Below, piece after piece: positions 33,233 through 41,560 of a DNA stretch of 64,000 nt. Source of the DNA: Bacillus sp. NTK034. Lineage in GTDB: Bacteria; Bacillota; Bacilli; Bacillales; Cytobacillaceae. How positions within the stretch are numbered: position 1 is the first letter of the stretch; the number at the start of each line of letters is the position of its first letter. The position numbers and the translations under genes were made by a program. The stretch is from positions 1 through 64,000 of the forward strand of contig NZ_JAFKOJ010000011.1 in the NCBI RefSeq assembly GCF_017303275.1, in the 5' to 3' direction. The notes under the pieces are model-generated. The model saw only the letters and a list, made by a program, of their open reading frames with translations. It had not been told where the DNA came from and made no database searches.

Positions 33233-33262
33233 ATTATATTATTTCAAGATAATTTTTGTAAA
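33233..33262 (-). promoter_or_regulatory. SigA-type promoter of the riboswitch-symporter transcript
   Basis: Minus strand: TTTACA (33257-33262), 18-base spacer, TATAAT (33233-33238). The predicted start near 33226 falls right at the 5' end of the aptamer. Confidence 0.75.
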
Positions 33263-33310
33263 TAGTTAAGTATTACCGGAAGTAAACTAAATGGTCACTT
33301 TAAAACACTA

Positions 33311-33415
33311 AAAAAAGCTGAAATCAATGAACTTTCAGCTCTTTCACTTTGTATAATAATCAACCTTTGTACAAGCAAAACAAAAAAAGTATTTGGCTCC
33401 GCCTGCGCCAAATAC
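33311..33415 (-). terminator. Two stacked terminators after the dienelactone hydrolase gene
   Basis: Minus strand, first at 33382-33415: GTATTTGGC, loop, GCCAAATAC, TTTTTTTGTTTT. Second at 33311-33345: AGCTGAAA, loop, TTTCAGCT, TTTTTT. Both follow the hydrolase gene at 33543; together they insulate the symporter promoter. Confidence 0.75.
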
Positions 33416-33542
33416 AATGATAGCCACTCATGCTATCCCCGCTATATCTAAATTAGCAGCTTTGTATTAAGAATATTGAACGAGCCTGTAAACCTTTTAT
33501 TAAAATTCCCCTAGATAACACTCACCTTTAGCTTTATAATAC

Positions 33543-34130
33543 TCAATCAACATGCAATAAAAAATCCATCGTTTTGCTAAATGCTTCTTGGTCTGACTTT
33601 GCATCATATCTAGAGGAATAAGGATCACTGAATCCATGTTTTCCTGTAAATTTATGTACTTCAATTTTCTTTTTTTCTAAAGCTAATAGTAACTCGTCAA
33701 CATTAAAAGACTGCTCATCTTGCGGAAAGAATAGCATTACAGGACACTGTGGTGTTAACTCTAAATAATCCCTAACCCTTGAACCGTAGTATCCAACTAT
33801 TCCATCCACACAATCTTCTTCACTGCAAAGCCAGGCAACAGTTGCACCTATACTAAATCCAATGATATATATTTTTTCGTATTCATCTTTAACATCTAAT
33901 AATAAATCTTTAATTTTTCGGGCAGCGCTGGAGAATCCTACATGTTCCATAAAATGACGATAAGCGGCTTCCTCTTGAGTATATTCAAAAGGTCTCTCTC
34001 GCTCTGATAAATTTGGGCAAATCAAATCAAAACCCTGCTTTAATAGTAATTCGCAAAAACTCTTTATATGCTGATTAATTCCATAGATTTCGTGGATTAC
34101 GAGGATTAAAGAATTACTCTGATTTTTCAT
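33543..34130 (-). CDS. Dienelactone hydrolase family protein
   Basis: A 195-residue alpha/beta hydrolase of the dienelactone-hydrolase family. It has VIHEIYGINQHIKSFCELLL (oxyanion Glu region), GFDLICPNLSERE, nucleophile segment IIGFSIGATVAWLCSEEDC, VGYYGSRVRDYLELTPQCPV, an acid in PQDEQSF and His in KHGFSDPYSSRYD. The nucleophile position reads GFSIG, i.e. serine in place of the cysteine of classical dienelactone hydrolases. Substrate unknown, cytosolic. A weak AGGGACAC site precedes the ATG. Monocistronic. Confidence 0.82.
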   Translation of the reverse strand: MKNQSNSLILVIHEIYGINQHIKSFCELLLKQGFDLICPNLSERERPFEYTQEEAAYRHFMEHVGFSSAARKIKDLLLDVKDEYEKIYIIGFSIGATVAWLCSEEDCVDGIVGYYGSRVRDYLELTPQCPVMLFFPQDEQSFNVDELLLALEKKKIEVHKFTGKHGFSDPYSSRYDAKSDQEAFSKTMDFLLHVD

Positions 34131-34240
34131 GATTGTGTCCCTTATTCTCCATATTTGTTCTCCTATTCATCGATCCATTCTTTACACTTATTCCATTCAA
34201 AAGATATTCTATATTTTATGATTTATTCCTTCATCATCTA

Positions 34241-34284
34241 AACACCCCTTTAAATTAAAAAAGCCGCCTATTTGGCAGCCAGAC
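34241..34284 (-). repeat. Terminator-repeat copy R10 (hairpin subtype)
   Basis: Minus strand: GTCTGGCTGCC, loop AAATA, GGCGGCTTTTTT, then AATTTAAAGGGGTGTTTAG. The stem matches R5 at 2833 except for one base in the loop, 31 kb away. It terminates the nitronate monooxygenase gene. Confidence 0.6.
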
Positions 34285-34308
34285 TTGAAGCAATTCACCA
34301 TTATGAAA

Positions 34309-35280
34309 TTATACACAAGCTTCATATTCCGTTCTAAGGTTATTGATGATCGTCTGAACAGGCAGGATTTCGTTAATTTCATGGACTCTTGCCCCTGCAA
34401 ATACGAGACCATTCTCACAGTCCCCATCCATGGAAGTTATCAAGGAATCCATGGTGCAAAAGCGATAAGAGCAGTTTTTCAGGCAATCGATGCATTTCTT
34501 TATTTTCACCTTTTTATTGTCAGATATCTGCTCTGTAAAGTTGTTCTTAATGGCACGGCCTTCCAGTCCTACGGTGGTCTGCACCATGACGATATCTTCC
34601 TGTTTGGCATGGACATACTTTTCTTTAAAGGATAATGGTGCATCACATTCGTGACTTGCGACAAATCTTGTTCCCATCTGAACACCGGAAGCACCGATAT
34701 GAATGGCATGAGCGATATCTCTTCCTGTCATGATACCTCCAGCAGCAATGACAGGAATCTTAACGGCTTCCACGACTTCCTGTAAAATATCGAACAGCGG
34801 TCTTTCAGTCCCTAAATGCCCTCCCGCTTCATTGCCCTCTACCACAACAGCAGAAGCACCAAGCCGTTCTGACATTTTTGCCAGCCTTGCAGATGAAACA
34901 ATCGAGATGACCGGTGTGCCAGATTCTTTGCCCCAGATGTACATATCTCGTGATATCCCAGCACCTGAAATAATGAAATCAGCCTTTTCCTCAATCGCCG
35001 CTTTCATTTTTTCAGCAAAATCATTCATGGCAAAAAGAACATTCACCCCAATATAGCCCTCACCCTTGAGAGATGCCTTAGCCTTTCTAATATGTAATCT
35101 TAAATCTTCGATGCTGATTCCTGTTCCGGAAATAGTTCCAATCCCTCCGGCATTCGCAACAGCTGACGACAGGCCACTTAAAGAAATACCTACGCCCATA
35201 CCACCCTGCATGATTGGAAATTTAGGCTTCATATGACCAATTCTTAATTGTGGAAATCTCAAAAGAATACCCCATTTCAT
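34309..35280 (-). CDS. Nitronate monooxygenase family flavoenzyme (NMO/FabK-like)
   Basis: A 323-residue TIM-barrel FMN enzyme. Signature pieces: FPIMQGGMGVGISLSGLSSA, GEGYIGVNVLFAMNDF, FIISGAGISRDM, PVISIVSSARLAKMSERLGA, VVEGNEAGGHLG (the catalytic-His HLG motif), VIAAGGIMTGRDIAHAIHIG, GVQMGTRFVASHECDA. Members oxidise nitronates such as propionate-3-nitronate, and relatives are enoyl-ACP reductases (FabK); the C-terminal Cys-rich part (KCIDCLKNCSYRFC) is seen in the NMO class found in Bacillus. The upstream ribosome binding site is weak. Monocistronic with R10. Confidence 0.87.
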   Translation of the reverse strand: MKWGILLRFPQLRIGHMKPKFPIMQGGMGVGISLSGLSSAVANAGGIGTISGTGISIEDLRLHIRKAKASLKGEGYIGVNVLFAMNDFAEKMKAAIEEKADFIISGAGISRDMYIWGKESGTPVISIVSSARLAKMSERLGASAVVVEGNEAGGHLGTERPLFDILQEVVEAVKIPVIAAGGIMTGRDIAHAIHIGASGVQMGTRFVASHECDAPLSFKEKYVHAKQEDIVMVQTTVGLEGRAIKNNFTEQISDNKKVKIKKCIDCLKNCSYRFCTMDSLITSMDGDCENGLVFAGARVHEINEILPVQTIINNLRTEYEACV

Positions 35281-35449
35281 CGTCGAATTAATTCTTCTCC
35301 ATTATTGTGCGAATGGGGTTAATTGAATAGTGATAAATATAATACCTGATACTATAATCAGGTGATAATTTAGCGATTGTCACAGAATGTTCAAGAAAGA
35401 ACAAAGATGATGGTCCAATTTTTATTATCCTATGTCCGATATATCAAAA

Positions 35450-35665
35450 TCAGCACAACTCATCTTTTTCTTCTTCAGTAATTATACTAAAAGAAATATT
35501 GAGTTTATCCCATACCCAAGCATGAAAGATTTCGTCTATTTCTTTTTCCAAGGCATTATCATCCCGACTCTCGTCAAGACCCAATTTTTCAAAAGTGAAT
35601 GTCTCAGTCGCCTTAGCCCCCTCATACCGGGCACTGCTAAATGAGAAAGTAACTGTTCTGCCCAT
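35450..35665 (-). CDS. Hypothetical small acidic protein
   Basis: A 71-residue protein: beta-rich start MGRTVTFSFSSARYEGAKAT, then acidic helical part DESRDDNALEKEIDEIFHAW and FSIITEEEKDELC. Resembles the DUF7167-like small Bacillus proteins in layout, but no firm family. GGGGGATAC precedes the ATG. Single gene; function unknown. Confidence 0.55.
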   Translation of the reverse strand: MGRTVTFSFSSARYEGAKATETFTFEKLGLDESRDDNALEKEIDEIFHAWVWDKLNISFSIITEEEKDELC

Positions 35666-35731
35666 GGTGTATCCCCCTTTATTAAATCAGGAAGTATTCA
35701 TTTGATCAGTACTTACTCGCATGAAAATCTT

Positions 35732-35950
35732 TTACCTGCGTTTTTGAAATATAAAATGCAATAGGTAAGCTAAGCCTATAAAAGTTATCGTGAAGAAAAA
35801 TACTTTAATTATGGAAAGCTGCTCTATTAGAGGGGTGTGCGTTGAACGATCCGATGAAAAAATAGTCCACCAGCTTGGTTCGGGAAATAGAAAAGATTCT
35901 ATAACCCAGGTGCAAAAGAATAATAAGACTAGAAACCAATAGAATTTCAT
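35732..35950 (-). CDS. Hypothetical two-helix membrane protein
   Basis: A 72-residue protein with an N-terminal helix (residues 3-20), an extracytoplasmic loop PEPSWWTIFSSDRSTHTPL and a second helix (residues 47-66), ending in basic FQKRR. The W-rich loop between two helices is like DUF4306 (YjdJ-type) proteins, a tentative match. GAGGGAGAAC precedes the ATG. It lies 35 bases after the next gene upstream (35985) and is probably cotranscribed with it. Confidence 0.5.
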   Translation of the reverse strand: MKFYWFLVLLFFCTWVIESFLFPEPSWWTIFSSDRSTHTPLIEQLSIIKVFFFTITFIGLAYLLHFIFQKRR

Positions 35951-35984
35951 AAGTTCTCCCTCTTACACAGTTAATACAAAAACT

Positions 35985-36584
35985 TCAATTCAAAATCCTT
36001 ACACCATTAGGATCCACTAATGGTTTCGTTGAGAAACCCTTTAAATCAGCTTCCCTGATTGTAACTGTCCCACCAATTACCGACTTGATTGAGCTGACAG
36101 GCTTTCCAAACAAAACAGAAAGATCATCTTCTAACCCCTTTTTCTTTGTTTCTAATCTTAATTCTTCTATTTTTATGTTATCAGTCATCGAATCTACTAT
36201 ATCTTTTTTTGTTTGAAGTTCTATCCTAAAAGAATAAGGGGTTGTAATAAACGTTCTTCGTTCCCCCCTATCAACAGTCCAATTCATATTATCTGCATTT
36301 AGGCATATAAGCTCTTGTTCCATTTCAGATACCAAAAAGCCTATATGGTCAAATATAATCTTCTTCCCATATCCAAAAGTGATATTTATGCTCCCTTTTC
36401 TTGCTTCAATTATACGAAAAAGAATATTCTTCTTCCGGAAATCATCCCATACTAAGGGAGGATCAAATTTTTGGAAGTCCCCCTGGTATTTTCCGATACG
36501 CTGATATATCCTAAAGCCATTATTCACGTAAAACTTTTCTGTTTCTTCCACATGCGGAGTCCAAAAATGATAATGAAAAAGCAC
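35985..36584 (-). CDS. VOC-like protein with extended C-terminus
   Basis: A 199-residue protein. GTG at 36584 is taken as start: AGAGGTGA lies six bases upstream and it gives a VOC-like opening, FHYHFWTPHVEETEKFYVNN. The first module holds HFWTPHV (metal His) and FDHIGFLVSEMEQELICLNA starts the second. The last 60 residues (KIEELRLETKKKGLEDDLSV to PLVDPNGVRILN) are not typical VOC and may bind a partner. Function unknown; probably an operon with the small membrane protein downstream. Confidence 0.65.
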   Translation of the reverse strand: MLFHYHFWTPHVEETEKFYVNNGFRIYQRIGKYQGDFQKFDPPLVWDDFRKKNILFRIIEARKGSINITFGYGKKIIFDHIGFLVSEMEQELICLNADNMNWTVDRGERRTFITTPYSFRIELQTKKDIVDSMTDNIKIEELRLETKKKGLEDDLSVLFGKPVSSIKSVIGGTVTIREADLKGFSTKPLVDPNGVRILN

Positions 36585-36846
36585 TGAAATCACCTCTCTT
36601 ATAAAGCTCATTACCTACATATTCAATATAAAATTCAATATCTCCTTTAAGGCGTTTTTACGAGTGCTGATACCGTTGACCATTGCCCGATAACTTAATA
36701 AAATGAAAACATCCCAAATTGGAGGTTTTTGTTTGTTGAACTTATGTTTAGAGCTGGAGGAGTAACACTTTCTACATGGCTGCCTGCATGAGAAAGTGCC
36801 ATTTATATCGAACTTTATAAATCACTTAAAGAACAGGAGACTATAA

Positions 36847-37380
36847 ATGGATATTTTAATTCGGCAAGAACTCCCTGCAGACTATCATTCCACTGAAGAA
36901 ATGATTAAGGAAGCTTTTTTAAATGAAGAATACAGCGACAAAACAGAACATCTCCTTGTTAAAAGAATCAGAAATTCGGACGCATTTATTCCGGAGCTTT
37001 CTTTAGTAGCGTTAACTCAGGCTAAGGAGGTTGTGGGTCATATACTTCTATCAAAAATTACAATAGCTGATTGTGAGAAGGCTGCAGATTCTCTGGCACT
37101 TGCCCCCGTTTCTGTTGCTCCCGGTTATCAGGGAAAAGGCATCGGCAGTCAATTAATTCGAGCTGCACTTAACAAGGCTAAAGCGTCCGGATATCAATCT
37201 ATAATCGTTCTGGGCCATAAGGATTACTATCCAAAGTTCGGCTTTAAGCCAGCCAGCCTTTGGAATATCCATGCCCCGTTTGAAGTACCTGACGAAGTGT
37301 TCATGGCTCTGGAATTGACAGAGAATGCTCTTAAAAATGCTACAGGGGTAGTCCATTATTCAAAAGCTTTTTCAGAATAA
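36847..37380 (+). CDS. GNAT family N-acetyltransferase (YhbS-like)
   Basis: A 177-residue acetyltransferase of the YhbS type: LIRQELPADYHSTEEMIKEA, LSLVALTQAKEVVGHILLSK, acetyl-CoA motif LAPVSVAPGYQGKGIGSQLI, then VLGHKDYYPKFGFKPAS, the family's strongest block. These enzymes acetylate small amines or protein N-termini; substrate unknown. GGAGACTATAA precedes the ATG. Single gene facing the convergent VOC gene. Confidence 0.87.
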   Translation: MDILIRQELPADYHSTEEMIKEAFLNEEYSDKTEHLLVKRIRNSDAFIPELSLVALTQAKEVVGHILLSKITIADCEKAADSLALAPVSVAPGYQGKGIGSQLIRAALNKAKASGYQSIIVLGHKDYYPKFGFKPASLWNIHAPFEVPDEVFMALELTENALKNATGVVHYSKAFSE

Positions 37381-37395
37381 GAGGGCTGGATGAAA

Positions 37396-37435
37396 AAAAG
37401 AGCTGACGATCGACAAGTTTGATCTTCAGCTCTTG
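37396..37435 (-). terminator. Intrinsic terminator (VOC gene), usable in both directions
   Basis: AAGAGCTGA pairs with TCAGCTCTT over a 19-base loop. The T-run is on the minus strand (TTTTTTTC). The stem AGAGCTGAAGATC is the same as in repeat copies R2 and R12, so it belongs to the same terminator family. Confidence 0.7.
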
Positions 37436-37465
37436 TACCTAATTTGATAAAGACATTCTATGGAC

Positions 37466-37888
37466 TTATTCTGTAAGTTCCCAGGCAGGATTCCAAACCA
37501 CTTCCCACAGGTGTCCATCTGGATCTTGGAAGTACCCAGAATATCCACCCCAAAAGGTGTCGTGAGCTTGAACCGTAATAACCGCACCCGCATTTTCAGC
37601 CTGTTCCATTACCGTATTTACCTCTTCTTTACTCCCAACATTATGCCCAATCGTAAATTCAGTTGGGCTTTTTCCTGTCTGGTTTATGCTTGTGTCATGA
37701 GCGATATCTTTACGGTTCCAAATTGCCAGTTTTAATCCTGATTGCAGATCAAAAAACGCAACAGCACCATGCTCGAATTCTCTTCCTACTATGCCCTGTG
37801 TCGGGAGCCCAAGACCATTCTGATAGAAATGTAAGGACCTTTCCAAATCATCTACACCTAAAGTGATAACTGATATCCGCGGTTTCAT
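37466..37888 (-). CDS. VOC family protein
   Basis: A 140-residue VOC protein; ATG 37888 with GGAGGTC upstream is preferred to an ATG 33 codons earlier. It has ISVITLGVDDLERSLHFYQN, GLPTQGIVGREFEHGAVAFF, PTEFTIGHNVGSKEEVN and the typical C-terminal block YSGYFQDPDGHLWEVVWNPA, with metal ligands His (TIGH) and Glu (WEVV). Close to the lactoylglutathione-lyase-like group, enzymatic role unknown. Lies 95 bases after the anti-sigma gene on the same strand. Confidence 0.85.
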   Translation of the reverse strand: MKPRISVITLGVDDLERSLHFYQNGLGLPTQGIVGREFEHGAVAFFDLQSGLKLAIWNRKDIAHDTSINQTGKSPTEFTIGHNVGSKEEVNTVMEQAENAGAVITVQAHDTFWGGYSGYFQDPDGHLWEVVWNPAWELTE

Positions 37889-37983
37889 AAAAGACCTCCA
37901 ATAAATTAAAACTTTCAACTGAACTGTTAATTCAATTGCTATTAAGATCAAGCAGCTTCTGAAGTGTAAAATTAGAAGCATAA

Positions 37984-39003
37984 TCATTCATCTATATCAT
38001 AAATCAATTGATCAAATAACCCCCCATCCACATAAAGCAAAATGGCCCATTCCCCCTTTTTAGGAAATTTAACAGACGATGGTGTATGTGCATCTGCCCC
38101 GTTGTTTGGACCATAAGCACGAATGGTCCATCCCATTCCATTTAATACTTTATGGACAGTTTGCGATTCTTTATGAAAACCAACTATCGTCAGATCTGCA
38201 TCTTCTACTCCCCAAAGATGCCACATCCACTTTTGGCCGTTTAAACTTGGCATGTCAGCGCCAATTACACCGGACTTGTTTTCATTTCCGATAATGCCCC
38301 TGTCACCGAACTCCACAGCTTTTCTCTCCCAATCAATATTGTCAAAATCGCTTACTTGAACAAAATCTGGTATGTCCTTTGGCAAAGTAATAGCGGCGTC
38401 TTTTGCTTTTTCAGCCACACTGACAACAACATCCCCATAGGCTTTGCCATCCAGATACACTTCATACTTCCACAGGCCCTCATAAGGAAGTGTGAATGTA
38501 GTCGTGAACCTCTGCAAGCTTGGGTATCCAGGAGAAGGTTCTGTTACTTCTTGATGAGGCAAAACTTGTATTCTCTCACCTGTTTCTTTATGAAGGGCAG
38601 AAATAGAAATTTCTTTTCCTTTATAAGTGTCAAAAGGCTCTGCGAAACTAAAAATATTGCCATAAGGTGTTCCCGCCTTCAGATTAGGATCGGGTAGTAT
38701 GCTAAATTTTATATTTTGATTCACCTTATATTCATGCCGTATTTTCCATTCATTATTCGTGCCGCCATTTATCTTTTCTGGATTTTGCCTGACCAAAATT
38801 TCAGTTGAAACGATGAATGCCAGGAGACAGATGGCAAAAGTGGAAATAGCGAATATAACGAATTTATTGGGTCTGTTTGGCTTCACTCTTCTATCTGTAT
38901 GGACCGCTTTTCTAATATTCATTTTTTGAAATTCCGTAAAGTGGTCACCTTTGTGAGTCGTCGAGTCCATCGCCCTCCGCAGCTGCTTAAGCTTGCTCTC
39001 CAT
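37984..39003 (-). CDS. DUF4871-domain membrane protein, probable anti-sigma factor
   Basis: A 339-residue protein with an N-terminal cytosolic segment (1-45, ESKLKQLRRAMDSTTHKGDH), one membrane helix (47-67, FVIFAISTFAICLLAFIVST) and a large extracytoplasmic domain of the DUF4871 type (SFAEPFDTYKGKEISISALH, GLWKYEVYLDGKAYGDVVVS, MWHLWGVEDADLTIVGFHK, GEWAILLYVDGG). Its start overlaps the ECF sigma gene by 17 bases, so translation is coupled. The layout (cytosolic N-terminus, one helix, outside sensor) is that of an anti-sigma factor; the assignment is inference from context. Confidence 0.75.
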   Translation of the reverse strand: MESKLKQLRRAMDSTTHKGDHFTEFQKMNIRKAVHTDRRVKPNRPNKFVIFAISTFAICLLAFIVSTEILVRQNPEKINGGTNNEWKIRHEYKVNQNIKFSILPDPNLKAGTPYGNIFSFAEPFDTYKGKEISISALHKETGERIQVLPHQEVTEPSPGYPSLQRFTTTFTLPYEGLWKYEVYLDGKAYGDVVVSVAEKAKDAAITLPKDIPDFVQVSDFDNIDWERKAVEFGDRGIIGNENKSGVIGADMPSLNGQKWMWHLWGVEDADLTIVGFHKESQTVHKVLNGMGWTIRAYGPNNGADAHTPSSVKFPKKGEWAILLYVDGGLFDQLIYDIDE

Positions 39004-39541
39004 TATATCCCCACCTCTCCATCATATTTTTCAGTTTCAGCCTGCCTCTGCTCAGTCTGGTTTTGATCGTATTGTGGTTCACGCCTAATATTCCTTGGAT
39101 CTCTTCAATCGAACATTCTTCATAGTAATAAAGCGTAACGGCTTCCCGGTACTTCACAGGCAATGACAATACACACAAGGAAAGAAATTCTTTCTCGCTG
39201 CGCTTTAGCAGATCCTTTTCCGGCGACAATTCTTTTGAAGAAAATAGAGTAAACAGGCTTGAATTCATTACTACTTTTCGAAACGCGTAACTCTTCAAGA
39301 CATCCTTTGATTTATTAATAGCCAACCGATAAATCCATGATTTAAAGGAGATCACTTCACCGAGTTTGTCATAATTTTTGTAGCACGCTATAAATACATC
39401 CTGAACAATATCTTCCGCCAGCTTCCAGTCCTTCACATAGTTATAAGCCAGCTTTGTGAGCCGTTCACCATACTCATCCATAATAAACTCCAGCCAAGCA
39501 TCACGATCTTCAAATGGGCCTTCATCCCTGACCTTTCTCAC
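38987..39541 (-). CDS. ECF sigma-70 family sigma factor
   Basis: A 184-residue ECF sigma factor. Region 2: ERLTKLAYNYVKDWKLAEDI, VQDVFIACYKNYDKL, SFKSWIYRLAINKSKDVLKS. Region 4: LPVKYREAVTLYYYEECSIE, GVNHNTIKTRLSRGRLKLKN. It begins at a GTG with GGTGGGGAG upstream. The coupled downstream gene probably encodes its membrane anti-sigma factor. Similar pairs in Bacillus (SigV, SigM, YlaC types) answer to envelope stress; the specific signal is unknown. Confidence 0.87.
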   Translation of the reverse strand: MRKVRDEGPFEDRDAWLEFIMDEYGERLTKLAYNYVKDWKLAEDIVQDVFIACYKNYDKLGEVISFKSWIYRLAINKSKDVLKSYAFRKVVMNSSLFTLFSSKELSPEKDLLKRSEKEFLSLCVLSLPVKYREAVTLYYYEECSIEEIQGILGVNHNTIKTRLSRGRLKLKNMMERWGYNGEQA

Positions 39542-39787
39542 ACACTCCCCACCCCATTTTCACTTTAATGCTAAGACGAATGAGTTAGATATAGGTTTCA
39601 TTTTTCTATAAATTTTTTAGAATAAAGGCACTTACCCTTTTGCGGATAAGTGCCGGTTCCGCTTCTGTCTGTTTTTCATAAAAGATCTGATCAACAAAAT
39701 CAGCATCAAAAAGACAGGTTCGCCATAATATTATCAGGATTTTCTTTAGCAGTTTTGTTCAAAAAAAAGCCGCCTGGATTGGCAGCC
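39542..39787 (-). terminator. Spacer with terminator R11 (39759-39787)
   Basis: At 39759-39787, minus strand: GCTGCC, loop AATCCA, GGCGGC, TTTTTTTTGAAC, a further member of the GCTGCC/GGCGGC hairpin family but with no GGGGCAGG tail. A second hairpin (GGCACTTA/TAAGTGCC, 39625-39655) with a TTTATT run follows. Between them a start-less frame reads YYGEPVFLMLILLIRSFMKN, perhaps the end of a lost membrane protein. Confidence 0.55.
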
Positions 39788-39795
39788 TGCGTATG

Positions 39796-40029
39796 TTATT
39801 CATTTTTCTTTATTGAAAACAAATAAGCAATTGCAATGAGAACTGCAATGACAGAAGTGATTACAGAATATCGAAAAATAGTAAAAAAGAACTCAGGATA
39901 AGGTGTTATAACACTTGAAGTCATACCACCGGCATCAGTTGTGCTTTCTATCCGCTTCATAAAGGCCACCAATAAGAAAAAGGAGACAATAAATGAATAT
40001 ATCCCTGTTTTCACTATGAATTTCTCCAT
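39796..40029 (-). CDS. Hypothetical two-helix membrane protein
   Basis: A 77-residue protein with helices at about residues 8-25 (YSFIVSFFLLVAFMKRIES) and 49-70 (FTIFRYSVITSVIAVLIAIA). The loop between is Ser/Thr-rich (TTDAGGMTSSVITPYPEF). A GGGGTGAATTTA site precedes the ATG. Not recognised; ends at the hairpin at 39759. Confidence 0.55.
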   Translation of the reverse strand: MEKFIVKTGIYSFIVSFFLLVAFMKRIESTTDAGGMTSSVITPYPEFFFTIFRYSVITSVIAVLIAIAYLFSIKKNE

Positions 40030-40106
40030 AAATTCACCCCTAAACTTTCAATGACTTACTTGTTCACCTACAGGTACCTGGAGCAACGAACAATTAGTTC
40101 ATAAAA

Positions 40107-40280
40107 TTACTGAAATCCTCCTGTGTCTTTATTATCTCCCATCATATAATTTGAACTTTCTCCTGGTTTTGCGTTAGGATTTGTTGGGACGGGAGGGTTA
40201 TTATTGTTTTTCTTGCGTCTCCAATCAATAAATAAAGCAAATAGTATAATTCCAACAATAAAAATCAATAGCCACCACAT
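40107..40280 (-). CDS. Small single-helix membrane protein
   Basis: A 57-residue protein when started at the ATG at 40280, which has AGGGGGA eight bases upstream. One helix (MWWLLIFIVGIILFALFIDW) is followed by a basic cluster RRKKNNNN and a polar tail PPVPTNPNAKPGESSNYMMG. An ATG 39 codons upstream gives an unlikely N-terminal extension. Unknown function. Confidence 0.6.
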   Translation of the reverse strand: MWWLLIFIVGIILFALFIDWRRKKNNNNPPVPTNPNAKPGESSNYMMGDNKDTGGFQ

Positions 40281-40566
40281 AGGTTCAATCCCCCTGGTTA
40301 AAAAGGCTTTATTGATAAAACGATTCCGATAGTTAGATGCTTCAACTCCACACATCCTTTTACTTAAATATACGGTTGAAACTTTAAATAGTTTCAATTT
40401 TTACTTTATTCCGCCTTTTGTGCTGAAGGTTTCATATTCAGTGAAAAAATTATCAAACCTATGTAACAAGCCCACTTCGACTCCCTCTGAAAAAAACTTG
40501 ATCCACAATTGATGTTTATGTGAACAACACCTTACCAAGGATGGTTCAACAATGAGGAATTATCTA

Positions 40567-41391
40567 TTAAGCAACTATATTATTTTCTCCGCCAATACAT
40601 ATCTGTCCCCTTAAAAGAGTTACACATTCCCCTATCAGTTCAACAGTGTCCTCTACCACTCCTAATTTTATTTCACCCCCACGCTCTGAATCCTGATAAG
40701 CGGTAAAATCTGCTTTGTTAAGAAGCTTACTCCAATAAGAGGCTAATGCACAGTGTGCTGAACCAGTAACAAAGTCTTCTTTAATTCCAATCTTGGGAGC
40801 GAAGTATCTTGAAACAAAATCATACTTCCCCAATCCCCGGCTGGTAATTATGATTCCCAGGCCATTTAGCTCCTTTATTAATTCATAATCTGGTTCGACA
40901 TTATGAATTATATTTTCATTCTCAAATTCAATAATATAACGATCCTCTGCCCAGGCAGCAGCTTTGATAGGGAAATTAAAAACCTGTTGAAGTTTAACAC
41001 TTACATCGATTGGACAGGATTCTTTTATCTTCAATCTCATCATAATCTGATGCCCTGACAATTCAGTTTTAAGAATGCCTGATTTAGTATGAAAATTGAT
41101 TGCTGTTTCCCTTACAATACCCTCACTCCACAAAACATGGGCAGCCCCCAATGTTCCATGTCCGCATAAATCTATTTCTTGAGTGGGGGTAAACCATCTA
41201 AGCTGGTATGCATTATTATTTGTTAACGAAATAAAAGCTGTAATTGGCTGTTTAATTTCTTTTGCAAATGACTTCATCCACCCTTCAGATTTGTCTGCTG
41301 TCAGTAAAACAACAGATGCGGGATTGCCCTTAAACTCTTCATTTGTAAAAGCATTAATCAAGTAATATTTAGTGATCTCTTTACATTCCAA
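40567..41391 (-). CDS. PhzF family protein (atypical active site)
   Basis: A 274-residue PhzF-fold protein. TTG at 41391 has GAAGGGG nine bases upstream and gives the correct N-terminus, KYYLINAFTNEEFKGNPASV. Other family blocks: IDLCGHGTLGAAHVLWSEGI, YDFVSRYFAPKIGIKEDFVT, GSAHCALASYWSKLL. The usual SET motif with the catalytic Glu (Glu45 of PhzF) reads QPITAFIS, so the standard isomerase acid/base is absent. Family members isomerise or epimerise small metabolites; the reaction here may differ. Monocistronic. Confidence 0.85.
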   Translation of the reverse strand: MECKEITKYYLINAFTNEEFKGNPASVVLLTADKSEGWMKSFAKEIKQPITAFISLTNNNAYQLRWFTPTQEIDLCGHGTLGAAHVLWSEGIVRETAINFHTKSGILKTELSGHQIMMRLKIKESCPIDVSVKLQQVFNFPIKAAAWAEDRYIIEFENENIIHNVEPDYELIKELNGLGIIITSRGLGKYDFVSRYFAPKIGIKEDFVTGSAHCALASYWSKLLNKADFTAYQDSERGGEIKLGVVEDTVELIGECVTLLRGQICIGGENNIVA

Positions 41392-41446
41392 CCTTATACC
41401 CCTTCTCTGAGTTAAATCCAGTAATCCATAAAATTTCACTACATTA

Positions 41447-41530
41447 CACTGCACCGTCTGTCGAAGAAGAAAAAGAGCTGCCATTCCCAATTGGATCTAC
41501 AGCTCTTTCACTCATTATTTTAGTTCAAAT
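41447..41530 (-). repeat. Terminator-repeat copy R12 (full length)
   Basis: Minus strand: TTGAACTAAAATAATGAGTG, AAAGAGCTGTAGATCC, then GGAATGGCAGCTCTTTTT, CTTCTTCGACAGACGGTGCAG. Same order of parts as R2 at 641, 41 kb away, including the off-centre GATC. It follows the LprI-like gene. Confidence 0.65.
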
Positions 41531-41560
41531 TGAAGAATCAACAAACTCGTCAGTGTTGAC

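Noticed and set aside
36745-36805. Inverted repeat CACTTTCT / AGAAAGTG flanking ATG-type loop before the YhbS-like gene.
   Set aside because: No T-run, no match to a known riboswitch; it may be a protein site but nothing supports it.
39642-39737. Start-less frame YYGEPVFLMLILLIRSFMKN as the end of a lost membrane protein.
   Set aside because: Too short, with no ribosome binding site or family match; recorded in the spacer entry only.
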